From Multifurca ochricompacta (taxonomy: Eukaryota > Basidiomycota > Agaricomycetes > Russulales > Russulaceae), in NCBI GenBank assembly GCA_022496185.1, contig WTXG01000330.1, forward strand, positions 1 through 36,215: a stretch of 36,215 nucleotides of DNA, read 5' to 3'. The number at the start of each line of letters is the position of its first letter. The stretch's first letter is position 1. Under the pieces are notes generated by a model. It was not told the DNA's origin. It did no database searches and was given only the letters and a program-made list of their open reading frames with translations. The position numbers and the translations under genes are program-made. Positions 9,862 through 20,936 of the stretch are shown here, one piece after another.

Positions 9862-12049
9862 TGTTACGAACCCCGTTGCGTCGCCTTTATTTTCCTTCCA
9901 TCACATGACGCCCCGTTTGGCTCTGTTTGTCCCTTTGTTGACCGTGTTATGACTTCCTTTGTACATAATTGCTCCTTATCTTTGACCAAGGCTGTGCTTA
10001 TCTCTGACTCATATCTTACACAAGAACTCTTACATATTTTCCCACCAGAATTGTGACTATACCGGATCCATCTACGTATATTCTCACCTGGCCCACCCGA
10101 CTCCATTCTCCTTATGGATAGATTGTGACTTCATTGATACACCGAGTACAATACTCCGATTCAGACTCCGATCTCTATTACATATATAAGGCCTGTCTAG
10201 ATAGCCTGTATGCCTTAGACTTGACTTCTTAATCGACTTGGTGCATTACAGTGGGTCAAAAAACTGTCCCGATGTTTGCACCATTTCTAGTATTCACTCT
10301 ATAGCACCTCAGCATTTAGGAATCTGGTTATGGTGTGGCTGTATGTCTGAAAGCCCTGCTTCCTGGCTACCATGCCCAATTTGGATCAAAGACATTGGCC
10401 ATGATATAAGCATTTTATGATCAAATCAAATCAATCAATCATTGGGACAGTTTTTTGACCCACATTTTAAATCCACCATCTGCCCAATTACTCCTTTTTT
10501 TCACCCCTTTTTGCCTTGGTAACTCCTTGAATCCTTTTAGTCATCCTTTCTATAACCTTTTTCCATCATTCTGGTGCATTTTTATTCCACTCCTCCACCA
10601 CCCTCTCCCACAACTCAGGTATCCCCTTGACTGGTTAAGAACCTTCTTCAGATCCACCCAGAGGTGTCCAATGGGGCTAATATTTCAAGGGATTGGGCTA
10701 TCCATACCAGGCTTCAATATTCCTGTCTTAAAACTGCTGGCTTGCCTTCTTGGAATTGTGTTTTGGGTCATTGTCCCACTGAAACATGCTTTCACCCTCC
10801 ACCATTTCTTACTTTTCAAACCTTTCCACCACTCCGCCATCCAAAATATCACAGTACTGGCATGTATTCATGATCCCCTAAACCCCTGTAAGCATTCCTA
10901 GTCCATTCCACCCCATACAAGACCAATACCATAAGTTCTTCCTCCTCCATGCTTGACTGTCAGGGTGGTGGTTCTGTCAGAGGGTGGTTCTCCCTTATTT
11001 TTCCCAAGTGTAGCTCCTTCTGTCTGAACCAATTCTGTTCATTATAGTCTCACCTGACCACAAGATCCTTTTTGAGTCATCCACTGTCCAATTTTCATGG
11101 TAACCACTCTCTGACAGAACCACCACCCTGACAGTCAAGCATGGAGGAGGAAGAACTTATGGTATTGGTCTTGTATGGGGTGGAATGGACTAGGAATGCT
11201 TACAGGGGTTTAGGGGATCATGAATACATGCCAGTACTGTGATATTTTGGATGGCGGAGTGGTGGAAAGGTTTGAAAAGTAAGAAATGGTGGAGGGTGAA
11301 AGCATGTTTCAGTGGGACAATGACCCAAAACACAATTCCAAGAAGGCAAGCCAGCAGTTTTAAGACAGGAATATTGAAGCCTGGTATGGATAGCCCAATC
11401 CCTTGAAATATTAGCCCCATTGGACACCTCTGGGTGGATCTGAAGAAGGTTCTTAACCAGTCAAGGGGATACCTGAGTTGTGGGAGAGGGTGGTGGAGGA
11501 GTGGAATAAAAATGCACCAGAATGATGGAAAAAGGTTATAGAAAGGATGACTAAAAGGATTCAAGGAGTTACCAAGGCAAAAAGGGGTGAAAAAAAGGAG
11601 TAATTGGGCAGATGGTGGATTTAAAATGTGGGTCAAAAAACTGTCCCAATGATTGATTGATTTGATTTGATCATAAAATGCTTATATCATGGCCAATGTC
11701 TTTGATCCAAATTGGGCATGGTAGCCAGGAAGCAGGGCTTTCAGACATACAGCCACACCATAACCAGATTCCTAAATGCTGAGGTGCTATAGAGTGAATA
11801 CTAGAAATGGTGCAAACATCGGGACAGTTTTTTGACCTACTGTACCTTCTGGGTGATCTCAAAGACCCGACTCTTGAATCGTCTCAGTGCTTCTGGCACT
11901 TGTCCGCTTACCAACACTAAGGGATTAGCTCCTTTGTGTTGACTTCTCATCCGATCTCCGTGTACTTGAAAGACAGTGCACACCTGACTCCGTAGTTTCA
12001 CTACACAACTCATCACACGTCGTGACGAACACCCGCACCAGGCGTTACA
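9862..12049 (+). repeat. Solo LTR-A inserted in G1, itself interrupted by FbA1
   Basis: Termini TGTTACGAAC and AGGCGTTACA with a perfect 5 bp target duplication CTATG (9857-9861 and 12050-12054). Without FbA1 and its TA it is 592 bp. CpG-rich (about 25 CpGs by hand count), so relatively recent. The TATA box lies in ACATATATAAGG near 10187. Confidence 0.92.
10249..11842. mobile_element. FbA1, palindromic Tc1-like element
   Basis: A 1594 bp element between TA dinucleotides (10247-10248 and 11843-11844). Arms of 741 bp (10249-10989 and 11102-11842) are inverted copies with almost no differences, around a 112 bp loop. The ends read CAGTGGGTCAAAAAACTG; an inverted second copy of this sequence lies about 190 bp inside each arm (10441-10463, 11628-11650). 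Read outward from the centre, each arm encodes the C-terminal half of a Tc1/mariner transposase: CDILDGGVVERFEK, then DNDPKHNSKKASQ (second catalytic Asp kept), then SPIGHLWVDLKKVLNQ, where the usual Glu/Asp of NPIE is Gly. The N-terminal DNA-binding half is absent. The loop is frameshifted relative to FbA2 and FbA3. Non-autonomous; it must have moved by a transposase supplied in trans. Confidence 0.92.
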
Positions 12050-12054
12050 CTATG

Positions 12055-13422
12055 ACTGTTCCAGCTCAGACCACCACTATCACAAACACCACTCCGACAA
12101 CTGCGACAGTACCCACCAGATCAAACATCTCAAAGCCAACAGTGAATATCACAGCAATCACTGCTTCCCTGAAATCCATGACCAATGACCAACACCTTGA
12201 ACTGCAGGGTCAATTTAAAAATGACAAGGATTTTTTGTATTGCTTGAATGGTGCAACATTCATTTGAGTGATAGTTTCACATCATGTATTCATCTCACCT
12301 ATCCAGGCAATGAATGTGGTTATCCCTCTCCATGGTGTGAAAGAGAAGGCCAGCATAGAGGCACTTGTTGATAGCAGTGCAACAGAGAATTTTATCAATC
12401 ACAGAACAGTCATCAAATACCAACTCCTGACCAAATGACTCACAATCCCCAAGAAATTATGAAACACTGATGGAACCCCTAATGCCACCCTGAACATTGA
12501 TCAATATGTGGATCTCAATATAACTACCAACAACCAATCTAAGCAACACCAATTCTATGTTGTGTTGATCAGAACAGACCAAATGATCTTAGGCTATCCC
12601 TGGTTCACTGCTAGTAACCCACTCACAGACTGGACACAAGGGTGCTTGATGCAATCAATCCAACTCAGCATACCAGGAGCACACATTAGAAGATTGAACA
12701 TTGCTCAGGAATTAGCGATCAAAGCAAAAGATAATCTTGAGCACTCTTGGGATTGGATTGTGCTGAAGGAGTACCCTTGACATCAGAAAGTGTTCAGCAA
12801 TCAGGAAGCACAACAGTTCCCTGAGGCCCAACCTTGGGATCACCAGATTGAATTAAAGCCAGATGCACCTTCAACACTAGATTGTAAGATCTACCCATTG
12901 GGACTGGGAGAACAGGATGCATTAAACAAGTTCCTAGAAGAGCACTTACAGAAAGGATACATCAAAGAGTCCAAGTCACCTTATGCATTGCCCTTTTTCT
13001 TTATTAAGAAGAAGGATGGAAAGCTTAGACTGGTCCAGGATTATCGCAAACTCAATAGTTGGACCATCTGGAACACATATCCCCTTCCACTCATCCCTGA
13101 ACTTATAGATTGTGTTCATGGAAGCACATTATTTACTAAGATGGATGTCTGCTGGGGGTATAACAATATCCAAATAGTCCCAGAGGACAGATGGAAGGCA
13201 GCCTTTAAGACAAATTGCAGCTTGTATGAACCAAATGTTATGTTCTTTGGACTCACAAACTCTCCAGCAACATTCCAGACCATGATGAATGCAGAGTTTA
13301 GGGATGAACTTAACAAGCAAGACGACACTGGGAAGGCCTGGTTCACTGTTTATATGGATGACATCCTTATTCATACCAATCACAATCTCCAGAATCACCA
13401 ATCTAAAGTACACTGCATTCTA
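12055..13422 (+). pseudogene. G1 protease and reverse transcriptase (N-terminal part)
   Basis: This continues the same frame as the G1 gag after the LTR-A insertion and is open except for TGA codons (12265, two near 12437-12459, and 12778). The protease has ALVDSSATENFI (Asp kept, Gly to Ser in D-S-G-A) and MILGYPWFTASNP. RT motifs: YIKESKSPYALPFFFIKKKD, RLVQDYRKLN, TKMDVCWGYNNI (catalytic Asp of motif A), FFGLTNSPATFQ and the active site VYMDDILIHT. The frame is cut about 30 codons after YMDD at 13422 by an LTR-B. The remaining RT, RNase H and integrase should continue beyond the right edge. Confidence 0.85.
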
Positions 13423-13451
13423 TGTTATGTCCAGTGTGGGACATTCCACAC
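13423..13451 (-). repeat. LTR-B (B1), first piece
   Basis: 29 bp starting TGTTATGTCCAGTGTGGGAC match the minus-orientation terminus of LTR-B. It is inserted in the G1 RT after TTCTA (13418-13422) and is itself split by G2; it continues at 35005. Confidence 0.75.
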
Positions 13452-14434
13452 TGTCATGAACTGACACCCTAGAGACCTCCTGACCCCCTGGAAATCCCTG
13501 GATGCTCCCAGAAACCTTGCAGAACCCTCAGAAATGAATATAACCCTAGATTAAGACCAGAGAAGGGCTGGTCTGGACCAGGGCCAGACTCCTGCCAAAT
13601 TGGAAACCTGTGGGAAGAGTACTAACAGAACCCCACAATGCCTAAACAGCAGTCCACAAACTGCGGACTGTGGACTGCAGATTTCTAAGCCCAGAAGTGG
13701 GGCTATTCTCATTGGTGGATCAGTGGGGAGTTAAAGTGAAGTTAACCTCCCCTAAAGTAGTGCACAGACCAAAGTCCCAGTTGTACAGTGGGTCAAAAAA
13801 CTGTCCTGATGTTTGCACCATTTCTAGTATTCACTCTATAGCACCTCAGCATTTAGGAATCTGGTTATGGTGTGGCTGTATGTCTGAATGCCCTGCTTCC
13901 TGGCTACCATGCCCAATTTGGATCAAAGAGATTGGCCATGATATAAGCATTTTATGATCAAATCAAATCAATCAATCATCAGGACAGTTTTTTGACCCAC
14001 ATTTTTAATCCACTATCTGCCCAATTACTCCTTTTTTTCACCCCTTTTTGCCTTGGTAACTCCTTGAATCCTTTTAGTCATCCTTTCTATAACCTTTTGC
14101 CATCATTCTGGTGCATTTTTATTCCACTCCTCCACCACCCTCTCCCACAACTCAGGTACCCCCTTGACTGGTTAAGATCCATCTTCAGATCCACCCAGAG
14201 GTGTCCAATGGGGCTAATATTTCAAGGGATTGGGCTATCCATGCCAGGCTTCAATATTCCTGTCTTAAAACTGCTGGCTTGCCTTCTTGGAATTGTGTTT
14301 TGGGTCATTGTCCTGCTGAAACATGGTTTCACCCTCCACCATTTCTTACTTTTCAAACCTTTCCACCACTCTGCCATCCAAAATATCACAGTACTGGCAT
14401 GGATTCATGATCCCCTAAACCCCTGTAAGCATTC

Positions 14435-14674
14435 CTAGTCCATTCCACCCCATACAAGACCAATACCATAAGTTCTTCCTCCTCCATGCTTGACTGTCAG
14501 GGTGGTGGTTCTGTCAGAGGGTGGTTCTCCCTTATTTTTCCAAGTATAGCTCCTTCTGTCTGAACCAATTCTGTTCATTATAGTCTCACCTGACCACAAG
14601 ATCCTTTTCCAGTCATCCACTGTCCAATTTTCATGGTAACCACTCTCTGACAGAACCACCACCCTGACAGTCAA
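14435..14674 (-). pseudogene. FbA2 transposase fragment (first catalytic region)
   Basis: 79 codons. SGYHENWTVDDWKRILW and RIGSDRRSYTWKNKGEP and TVKHGGG are typical of basidiomycete-type Tc1 transposases. WSGET replaces WSDET, so the first catalytic Asp is lost. After HGGG a short insertion (about 11 bp) shifts the frame compared with the usual S-x-M-V-W-G. Confidence 0.8.
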
Positions 14675-15321
14675 GCATGGAGGAGGAAGAACTTATGGTA
14701 TTGGTCTTGTATGGGGTGGAATGGACTAGGAATGCTTACAGGGGTTTAGGGGATCATGAATCCATGCCAGTACTGTGATATTTTGGATGGCAGAGTGGTG
14801 GAAAGGTTTGAAAAGTAAGAAATGGTGGAGGGTGAAACCATGTTTCAGCAGGACAATGACCCAAAACACAATTCCAAGAAGGCAAGCCAGCAGTTTTAAG
14901 ACAGGAATATTGAAGCCTGGCATGGATAGCCCAATCCCTTGAAATATTAGCCCCATTGGACACCTCTGGGTGGATCTGAAGATGGATCTTAACCAGTCAA
15001 GGGGGTACCTGAGTTGTGGGAGAGGGTGGTGGAGGAGTGGAATAAAAATGCACCAGAATGATGGCAAAAGGTTATAGAAAGGATGACTAAAAGGATTCAA
15101 GGAGTTACCAAGGCAAAAAGGGGTGAAAAAAAGGAGTAATTGGGCAGATAGTGGATTAAAAATGTGGGTCAAAAAACTGTCCTGATGATTGATTGATTTG
15201 ATTTGATCATAAAATGCTTATATCATGGCCAATCTCTTTGATCCAAATTGGGCATGGTAGCCAGGAAGCAGGGCATTCAGACATACAGCCACACCATAAC
15301 CAGATTCCTAAATGCTGAGGT

Positions 15322-16229
15322 TGTCACGGCTCTACTTTATTTTTCCCTTATTTTTCTCCCTTTTGGATCACATGACTGTGGGAAGATTACCCAGCAGTCT
15401 CAACACGTGATCATGGGAATGTAGTCGTGACATGGATCATGTGACCGAGTCACATGTAATAGTCACATGCTGCTTAGTCAGCACAAGAGCCACTCAACAA
15501 TAACAAGTCAATTCTCTATTGTGTTTACCACAATAGGCAAGGCCCCACAGTCTAGACGGTTCTAGACCAAGTGGAGCTGTTATCAAGATAAGAAGAGTCC
15601 AGCCTAGAAGGTTCTAGGTAAGTGGAGCTCTAGATAAGGGCCCAGGTTGGGCCATGGCCAATTTTAGCACAGAATCACATGTATCAGTAGATAGACGTGT
15701 TCCAGACCTAAGGGCTAGACTACATATCAGTTATCTACTCCACAGTGACGTCATTATGACATCACACTGTGGAGCATGATCAGTCAGCAGAGTAAAGCAG
15801 CTTACGAATCACAAAGATAAGGCTCAGTCAGCAATACAGCTGACTGATACTTGCTGATTCTCGCTTACACTTACTGCTTACCTCGTTACACTGAGAAATG
15901 TATATAAGACCCTCTGTAACAGCCTGTAGCCCCCATCTTGTCCTCTTGGGGCTGCAGGTGAGTAACTGTCTACACGAGTTCGATACATAGTGCTAATGGT
16001 ATCCTGCCTCCCTGTGTGACTCGATCCTTTGGATCTTGTCCTCTTGGGGCTGCAGCTTCTTCCAGTTTCAGAACGCCGTCATCGTGGTTGCATAAACCAC
16101 AGTGGGTGACACAGTTCCTGGTCATTGCTTGACGCGTGACGTTTGCCTCCGCGGTACGCCCAACGACTTAGGTCACCACACCTTTGCCCTTCTTGATTAC
16201 TAAGTGTACACAGAGCTTCACCCGTTACA
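15322..16229 (+). repeat. Solo LTR-D inside FbA2
   Basis: 908 bp, TGTCACGGCTC to CACCCGTTACA, with a perfect 5 bp target duplication GAGGT (15317-15321 and 16230-16234). TATA box 15901-15908. A stem-loop CTGTAGCCCC/GGGGCTGCAG with a 14 nt loop (15924-15957) follows. A 23 nt direct repeat starting ATCTTGTCC occurs at 15935-15957 and 16033-16055; the first copy starts 34 nt after the TATA box. CpG-rich, so recent. Confidence 0.92.
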
Positions 16230-16533
16230 GAGGTGCTATAGAGTGAATACTAGAAATGGTGCAAACATTGGGACAGTTTTTTGACCCACTGTAGTTATGT
16301 ATATAAACCCTTTGGGAATAGAATGGACAGCTCCAGACTGTCCACTTGTGATCCAGTACCTTATTGCCTAGGAGATTAGCCCCACCTTGTGGAAGGCTTC
16401 TCACCCCTTGTCCTTGAGCTGTTCGCTTTGTCTCCCTGCACTTTCACCCTCACTCTCATCTCTTGCCCTGCTTCCAAATCATCCCCCTTCACATACAACC
16501 CACTGTCCAGGCAGTCGACAGTGAGTTGTAACA

Positions 16534-16546
16534 TTTGGACAGTCTC
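16534..16546 (+). promoter_or_regulatory. G2 primer-binding site, self-priming type
   Basis: TGGACAGTCT (16536-16545) is perfectly complementary to AGACTGTCCA at 16335-16344 in the 5' LTR, 35 nt after the first T of the TATA box. It starts TGG like a tRNA-type site, so a tRNA primer is not formally excluded. Confidence 0.75.
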
Positions 16547-16679
16547 TTTTACAGCAGACAGTGACTGAAAAGTGCCCTAGTGTCCCAGAACAGCTCCCCT
16601 TCATCCTATCCTTCAGATCAAGCAGCCTCCCCCCCCCTATGATTTTCCTGGTGCCCAGCACACCATTAACTTCACTGCC

Positions 16680-19600
16680 TTGGTAGAGGCAGCTGCCACA
16701 GCATCCCCAGCTCCCTCTTCATCGGTTTTGCCTCCTCTTTCGCTCCCAGAGCTTCACCCTCTCCCTGTGCCCTCCCCCACCCTCCAATTGCCTCCCCTTG
16801 TTCCCCCAGGTCTCCTGAATGCATCCAACACCTTTGGCACCCCCCCCCCCTTGTTATATTCACCTTCCAACCCCTGCCCCACCCCCTCCCACTGCTGTAA
16901 ATGCCCTCTCCCCTCACCACCCTGGCCCTGACCATTGGACACCTCCTCCTTCTCTTGTTCATCGTCCTATTTGTATCAACCATCCAACCAACCCTCATCA
17001 GTTTCTTATCTACTACTCGCTTGACAGTCGACAGGAGTCTTGGGTGCCTTCCCAGTTTTCCAGAGAGGTCAGCTTTTTTGACCAATTTCCCTGCTACTTG
17101 GATGTGCTTTGTGATCAGGCTAATTACCTCCCTGGGACTCACATTCCTATCTGCTTCCCTCACTTTCATAACATTCCTATTCATCCTCAGATTGATCAAT
17201 TCCTTCATTCCCCTCATTACCCCACCTCCCACTTTGTAAACCTCAATCTCTGTGCCAAAGTAGGATACTTGGCCCCCAACCCTTGCACCTTCCCCAACAG
17301 CCTCTTGGTTTATTCTTGGAATGCTTCCATTGCCTGCCTGGACTGCACCCTTTCCCCAGAATTGCAAGACATCTTCAGTGGAGCCAGAGCATTACTTCAA
17401 GGGTTTGACCTGCTAGATGGACACTTCATCTGCCTCTTTGGGACTCTGAGCTTCACTGATCTAGGAGTCTTGGTGGAGGAAAGATACTTTACAGTTCGGG
17501 ACTTACTCAGAAACTACTTAGAGCTTGTCCCCTTCATCAACCCTGTCCACTTACCTACCAATCCTCTTACCCTCCTCCCCATCCAACCTGCAGATGGGTA
17601 TTCTTGCTTTGAAGATATAGATTTTGATAGTAACCTCTAACAAGTACATGGTGCACCCAACAGTAGAGGTCCCTAGTAAATAAACAGAGCCCTTGGTCTG
17701 GAAAAATAGTGTCCTTCCCCACAGAAAGAGAAGAGCATCTCCAATGCATCCAAAGACAATTCAGTCACCTCTTCCAGCTCCACAGAGAAGCACAACTCAC
17801 CCTCTTGTACCCTGACCCACTTATCAGCACCCTCCACAATGACAGACAAGCAGAAGGGTGGTGTGACATTGATACCATCTATCTCCCTCTTTGACTTCTC
17901 CTCCCCTTTGGACAAGTTCTCACTCAAACCCAGTACAACCAGTTCCTGTCTGGACCCTGCCAGACCATCCCTTGAGACTCCCAGCACCAGCTTCTCTATT
18001 GGCATCTTGCTCAGCTCACCCACTCCACAGGTGACCCTCTTGAAACCCTTCTAGTCTGTGTCAACAATGAATATATCTGGAAAGAACACATCCCCCCTTG
18101 CATCCCAGAACTCAAAACACTCCTGCTCAGAGGAGAATGCCTCTACTACCTCTCCACCTTTTGCTTGGACCATACAAGAATCAATCTCACCTTTGATGAG
18201 ATCCACCTCCATTCTGCCCCCTCTCCCTCTGGTTGGCACCTTGTAGAGACAGAAGGTGTACAGATTGAATACCTGTGGACTGCTGACTACTGGGAAACCA
18301 CCTCTCATAACCACTTACCCTTCCTTGTTAATCCACCCATCTTCACAGACCCCCCTTACCTTCCCACCTATGCTGAACTCTCCCCAGAACCAGAAGAGCT
18401 CACATTTCCTACCCTTTCTCTTGCAGCAGTCACCCAAGAAGAAGAATGCCTCACCCAGACCCAGGCAGCCTTAATTGGTAACACTACCACTTGGTCTGAC
18501 CTCGAAACCCCCACAGAAAACACCTCTGACTTCAAAGAAAGTTCTCCTGCATCCAGACAACATTGCCTCTGTGACATTGATCTTTGTACCTGTAGTTTTC
18601 ATCCAGATACTCCCCCTACCCCCCTGGGCATAGTATTGTGGAGGCCTTCAGCCTTTGATACATACTTACCTTCACATTACTTGATCTAAGTAGGGAAGGA
18701 AAATAAAAAGAACTCCTTTGCATTGTGGCTAGTATTACTGACTGGGCTATCAACCTGGTGTCCCAAGACAGAAAAAGTCAGTCCAATTCCCCCCAAGACA
18801 GAAGAAGAAACCCTAGAAGATGTAGCAGTAATGATACACCTGCCACACCTGCCCCTCATCACATCTCCAGAAGACAAAGAGCGCAAACCCATCCCAGCCC
18901 CAGTGCACCCCCACCAGAATGACCACTTCCCCCTGTCCCAGAGCCCTTCCTTGCCCATCTAAACTATTCCCCCATCCCACCAACATCCACCCAACTTGCC
19001 TTGACATCAACACCCTTCCTGAACCTCCCAGTTATTGAATCTGATCAGTCCTGGTCTTGATCCCCTTCCATTGTCCATCTAGTCAACCACATCTACCCTG
19101 TTACAGACATCTATGTCTCTGGGACACTACCCACTCGGAACCCCAGTGAACTACAAGAGTTCCATCTCCACTGCTCTGCCCAGCTTGCCACTCAACAAAC
19201 TAATCATCTCAACATCTACCATCCCTTGAGTGAGGCTAATCGCATCACCACAGACCCCCTGTACTTTGAAAATCTCCTTTGGTGACTTCATATCATCATC
19301 TCTGCCCCAGGAATAGTTGAAGAGTATTACTGGATCCATAGAAATATCTGCAACTACTGCCTAGACCATGCCGTCCTCCACCCAGCTTATCAAGTCTTCT
19401 ACACCTGGAACACCCAAGGGTGGACTACATACCACCTTAGTACCTGCTCTGAATGACCTCAGAACAACCTCTTACTGCTGAAGAACTAGCTCAGATCCCC
19501 TTTGGCTTTACCCATCCCATCTTTGACTATGACGACAGTGCTTTTGTTGCTACCTGGAAAGAAGAAAACTACTATACTCAGACTCTGGGAACTGATTGGA

Positions 19601-19956
19601 GATGCCTCTGAGACAGTCGCACCCTTCCTGTAAATGAATACCTCAGTAATTTCCCCAACATCAACCTCATCAGTAATCTTAACTCTCACACATTCCACAG
19701 CACATACAACAGAAAGGAAGTCCATTGGTCTGACACCCATAAAGCTTGGGTTTATCTTAATAACCACTGCATTCAATTCCCTGTTGCCTCCATCACCTCT
19801 GATGAAGAAGAAGTATCCCAGTCCCTTGAAGCTGTAGAACAATCCCTTCATGCTATCACCCTCAGAACCCCTCCTACTCTCCCATCAATATCCCTTGCCT
19901 CCACCGCCACTGTCATAGCCTCACACCCTCCCAAGACACTGACACCCCTGAACATC
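16680..19956 (+). pseudogene. G2 pre-gag coding region of unknown family
   Basis: About 3.2 kb between the primer site and gag carries long coding-like stretches in three frames. 16819-17640 is open for 273 codons (Pro-rich N-terminus, then SLDSRQESWVPSQFSREVSF). 17709-18689 is one frame with TGA codons only at 17892 and 17973 (includes LHREAQLTLLYPDPLIST and GWHLVETEGVQIEYLW). About 18725-19450 is a third frame with TGAs (a basic stretch QDRRRNPRRCSS, then YVSGTLPTRNPSELQEFH). 19453-19956 runs in frame into gag (FGFTHPIFDYDDSAF, HKAWVYLNNHCIQFPV). Two or three single-base shifts are needed to join them. I recognise no domain, signal peptide or membrane segment. It could be an extended Gag N-terminus or an extra gene carried by this lineage. 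Confidence 0.6.
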
Positions 19957-20820
19957 ATGAGCACTGCTGCTGCCTCCAGTGGGAAGATCCTGGGATCACC
20001 CCCAGAATCTTTTGATGGTCAAGCTTCTAAAGCAGAACACTTCTGGTCCCAGCTAGCCAACTACTACTACCTGAATGAAGGTGCCTTCACTGATGAGAGT
20101 AGATGGGTCTCAGTGGTCCTCACCCACTTTAAACTTGATACACCAGCAGGAGAATGGGCCAGAGACCACACCAACACTGCACTCCAAGCCAACCCCCCTT
20201 CCTTTGGGACTTGGGACCACTTCAGAATTGATTTTGAGAAACAGTTCATTCCAGTAGAGAGTTGCCTCTTGTCCACCAAAGCCATGTATGAAATTCACCA
20301 AGGCACTCACCCCTTCAATGACTGGTACCAAGAATGGTCCACCCATGCTACTCATGCTACAGTGGATGAAAACACCAAGATCTATGCCTTCCAAAGCATG
20401 ATCAATCAAGGTCTAGGGCAGAAACTCCTTGGACTATCCCCCCAGCCCACCACACTCCATGATTTTGTCACTAAGGCCAGAGAATTTGATGCAGCATGGC
20501 AGCTTTATGGCAAAACCACTGAGCCTTGGCCTCTCCATCTGCCCATTGGAGGGGCTACCACTGACAACCCAGAAGCCCAAGTCAACTTTGTTGCCTCTTC
20601 CCAGCCCAGAAACCCTAGCACCCCTCCACACACTACCAAGTTAACCCCAGAAGAAAAGAAGTATTGACAAGAAAATAAGCTTTGCTTCTATTGTGGGAAG
20701 CCTAATCACATTGCCAACCAATGTTGCAGCAAGACCAGAGCCATCCAAGGTCAAGGACCTCCTTGCCCTACCCCAGTAAGGGCCCTGGCATCAGAAGAAA
20801 CACCCCCTCAAGCACCATGA
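19957..20820 (+). pseudogene. G2 gag (capsid and zinc knuckle)
   Basis: The ATG at 19957 begins MSTAAASSG, but the frame is open upstream, so this may not be the real start. Retrotrans_gag motifs: FDGQASKAEHFWSQLANYY, LTHFKLDTPAGEWARDH, FRIDFEKQF, HPFNDWYQEW. TGA at 20665 stands where Arg is expected (KKY-stop-QENK); after it the CX2CX4HX4C knuckle CFYCGKPNHIANQC (20683-20724) is complete and binds RNA in this family. A second TGA is at 20818. Apart from the TGA codons the frame is intact for about 290 codons. Confidence 0.85.
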
Positions 20821-20936
20821 CCCCCCCCTGACTACCTCTCAGTATCTGTCACCAAGAGCTATGAAGATCCAGTACCATACATGATGGACAAAGATGGACC
20901 TTTGGATTTTTAACATGTACTACAGCTGCACTGTCT

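Larger units (their letters stand above)
13786..16291. mobile_element. FbA2, palindromic Tc1-like element, interrupted by solo LTR-D
   Basis: Same family as FbA1, flanked by TA (13784-13785 and 16292-16293). 1593 bp without the inserted LTR-D. Palindrome centre near 14582; the 111 bp loop is 14527-14637. The loop and right-arm start encode, on the minus strand (14435-14674), SESGYHENWTVDDWKRILW followed by SGET and TVKHGGG, the part of Tc1 transposase around the first catalytic Asp. That Asp (WSDE) is Gly here. Empty-site comparison with LTR-C at 6701-6702 confirms the TA duplication. Confidence 0.92.
13452..16533 (+). repeat. LTR-C, 5' LTR of G2, interrupted by FbA2
   Basis: 13452-13783 plus 16292-16533 make about 574 bp of LTR-C. 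TATA box 16300-16307. A stem-loop TGGACAG/CTGTCCA with a 7 nt loop (16324-16344) covers the expected transcript start. Against the 3' LTR, most differences are at CpG sites (for example gctggt against gccagt, both from gccggt). Confidence 0.9.

Noticed and set aside
17669..17721. A possible intron (GT...CCCACAG) joining two pre-gag frames.
   Set aside because: The upstream frame already ends at TAA 17638, the 5' site is weak, and the frame could equally be changed by a small indel.
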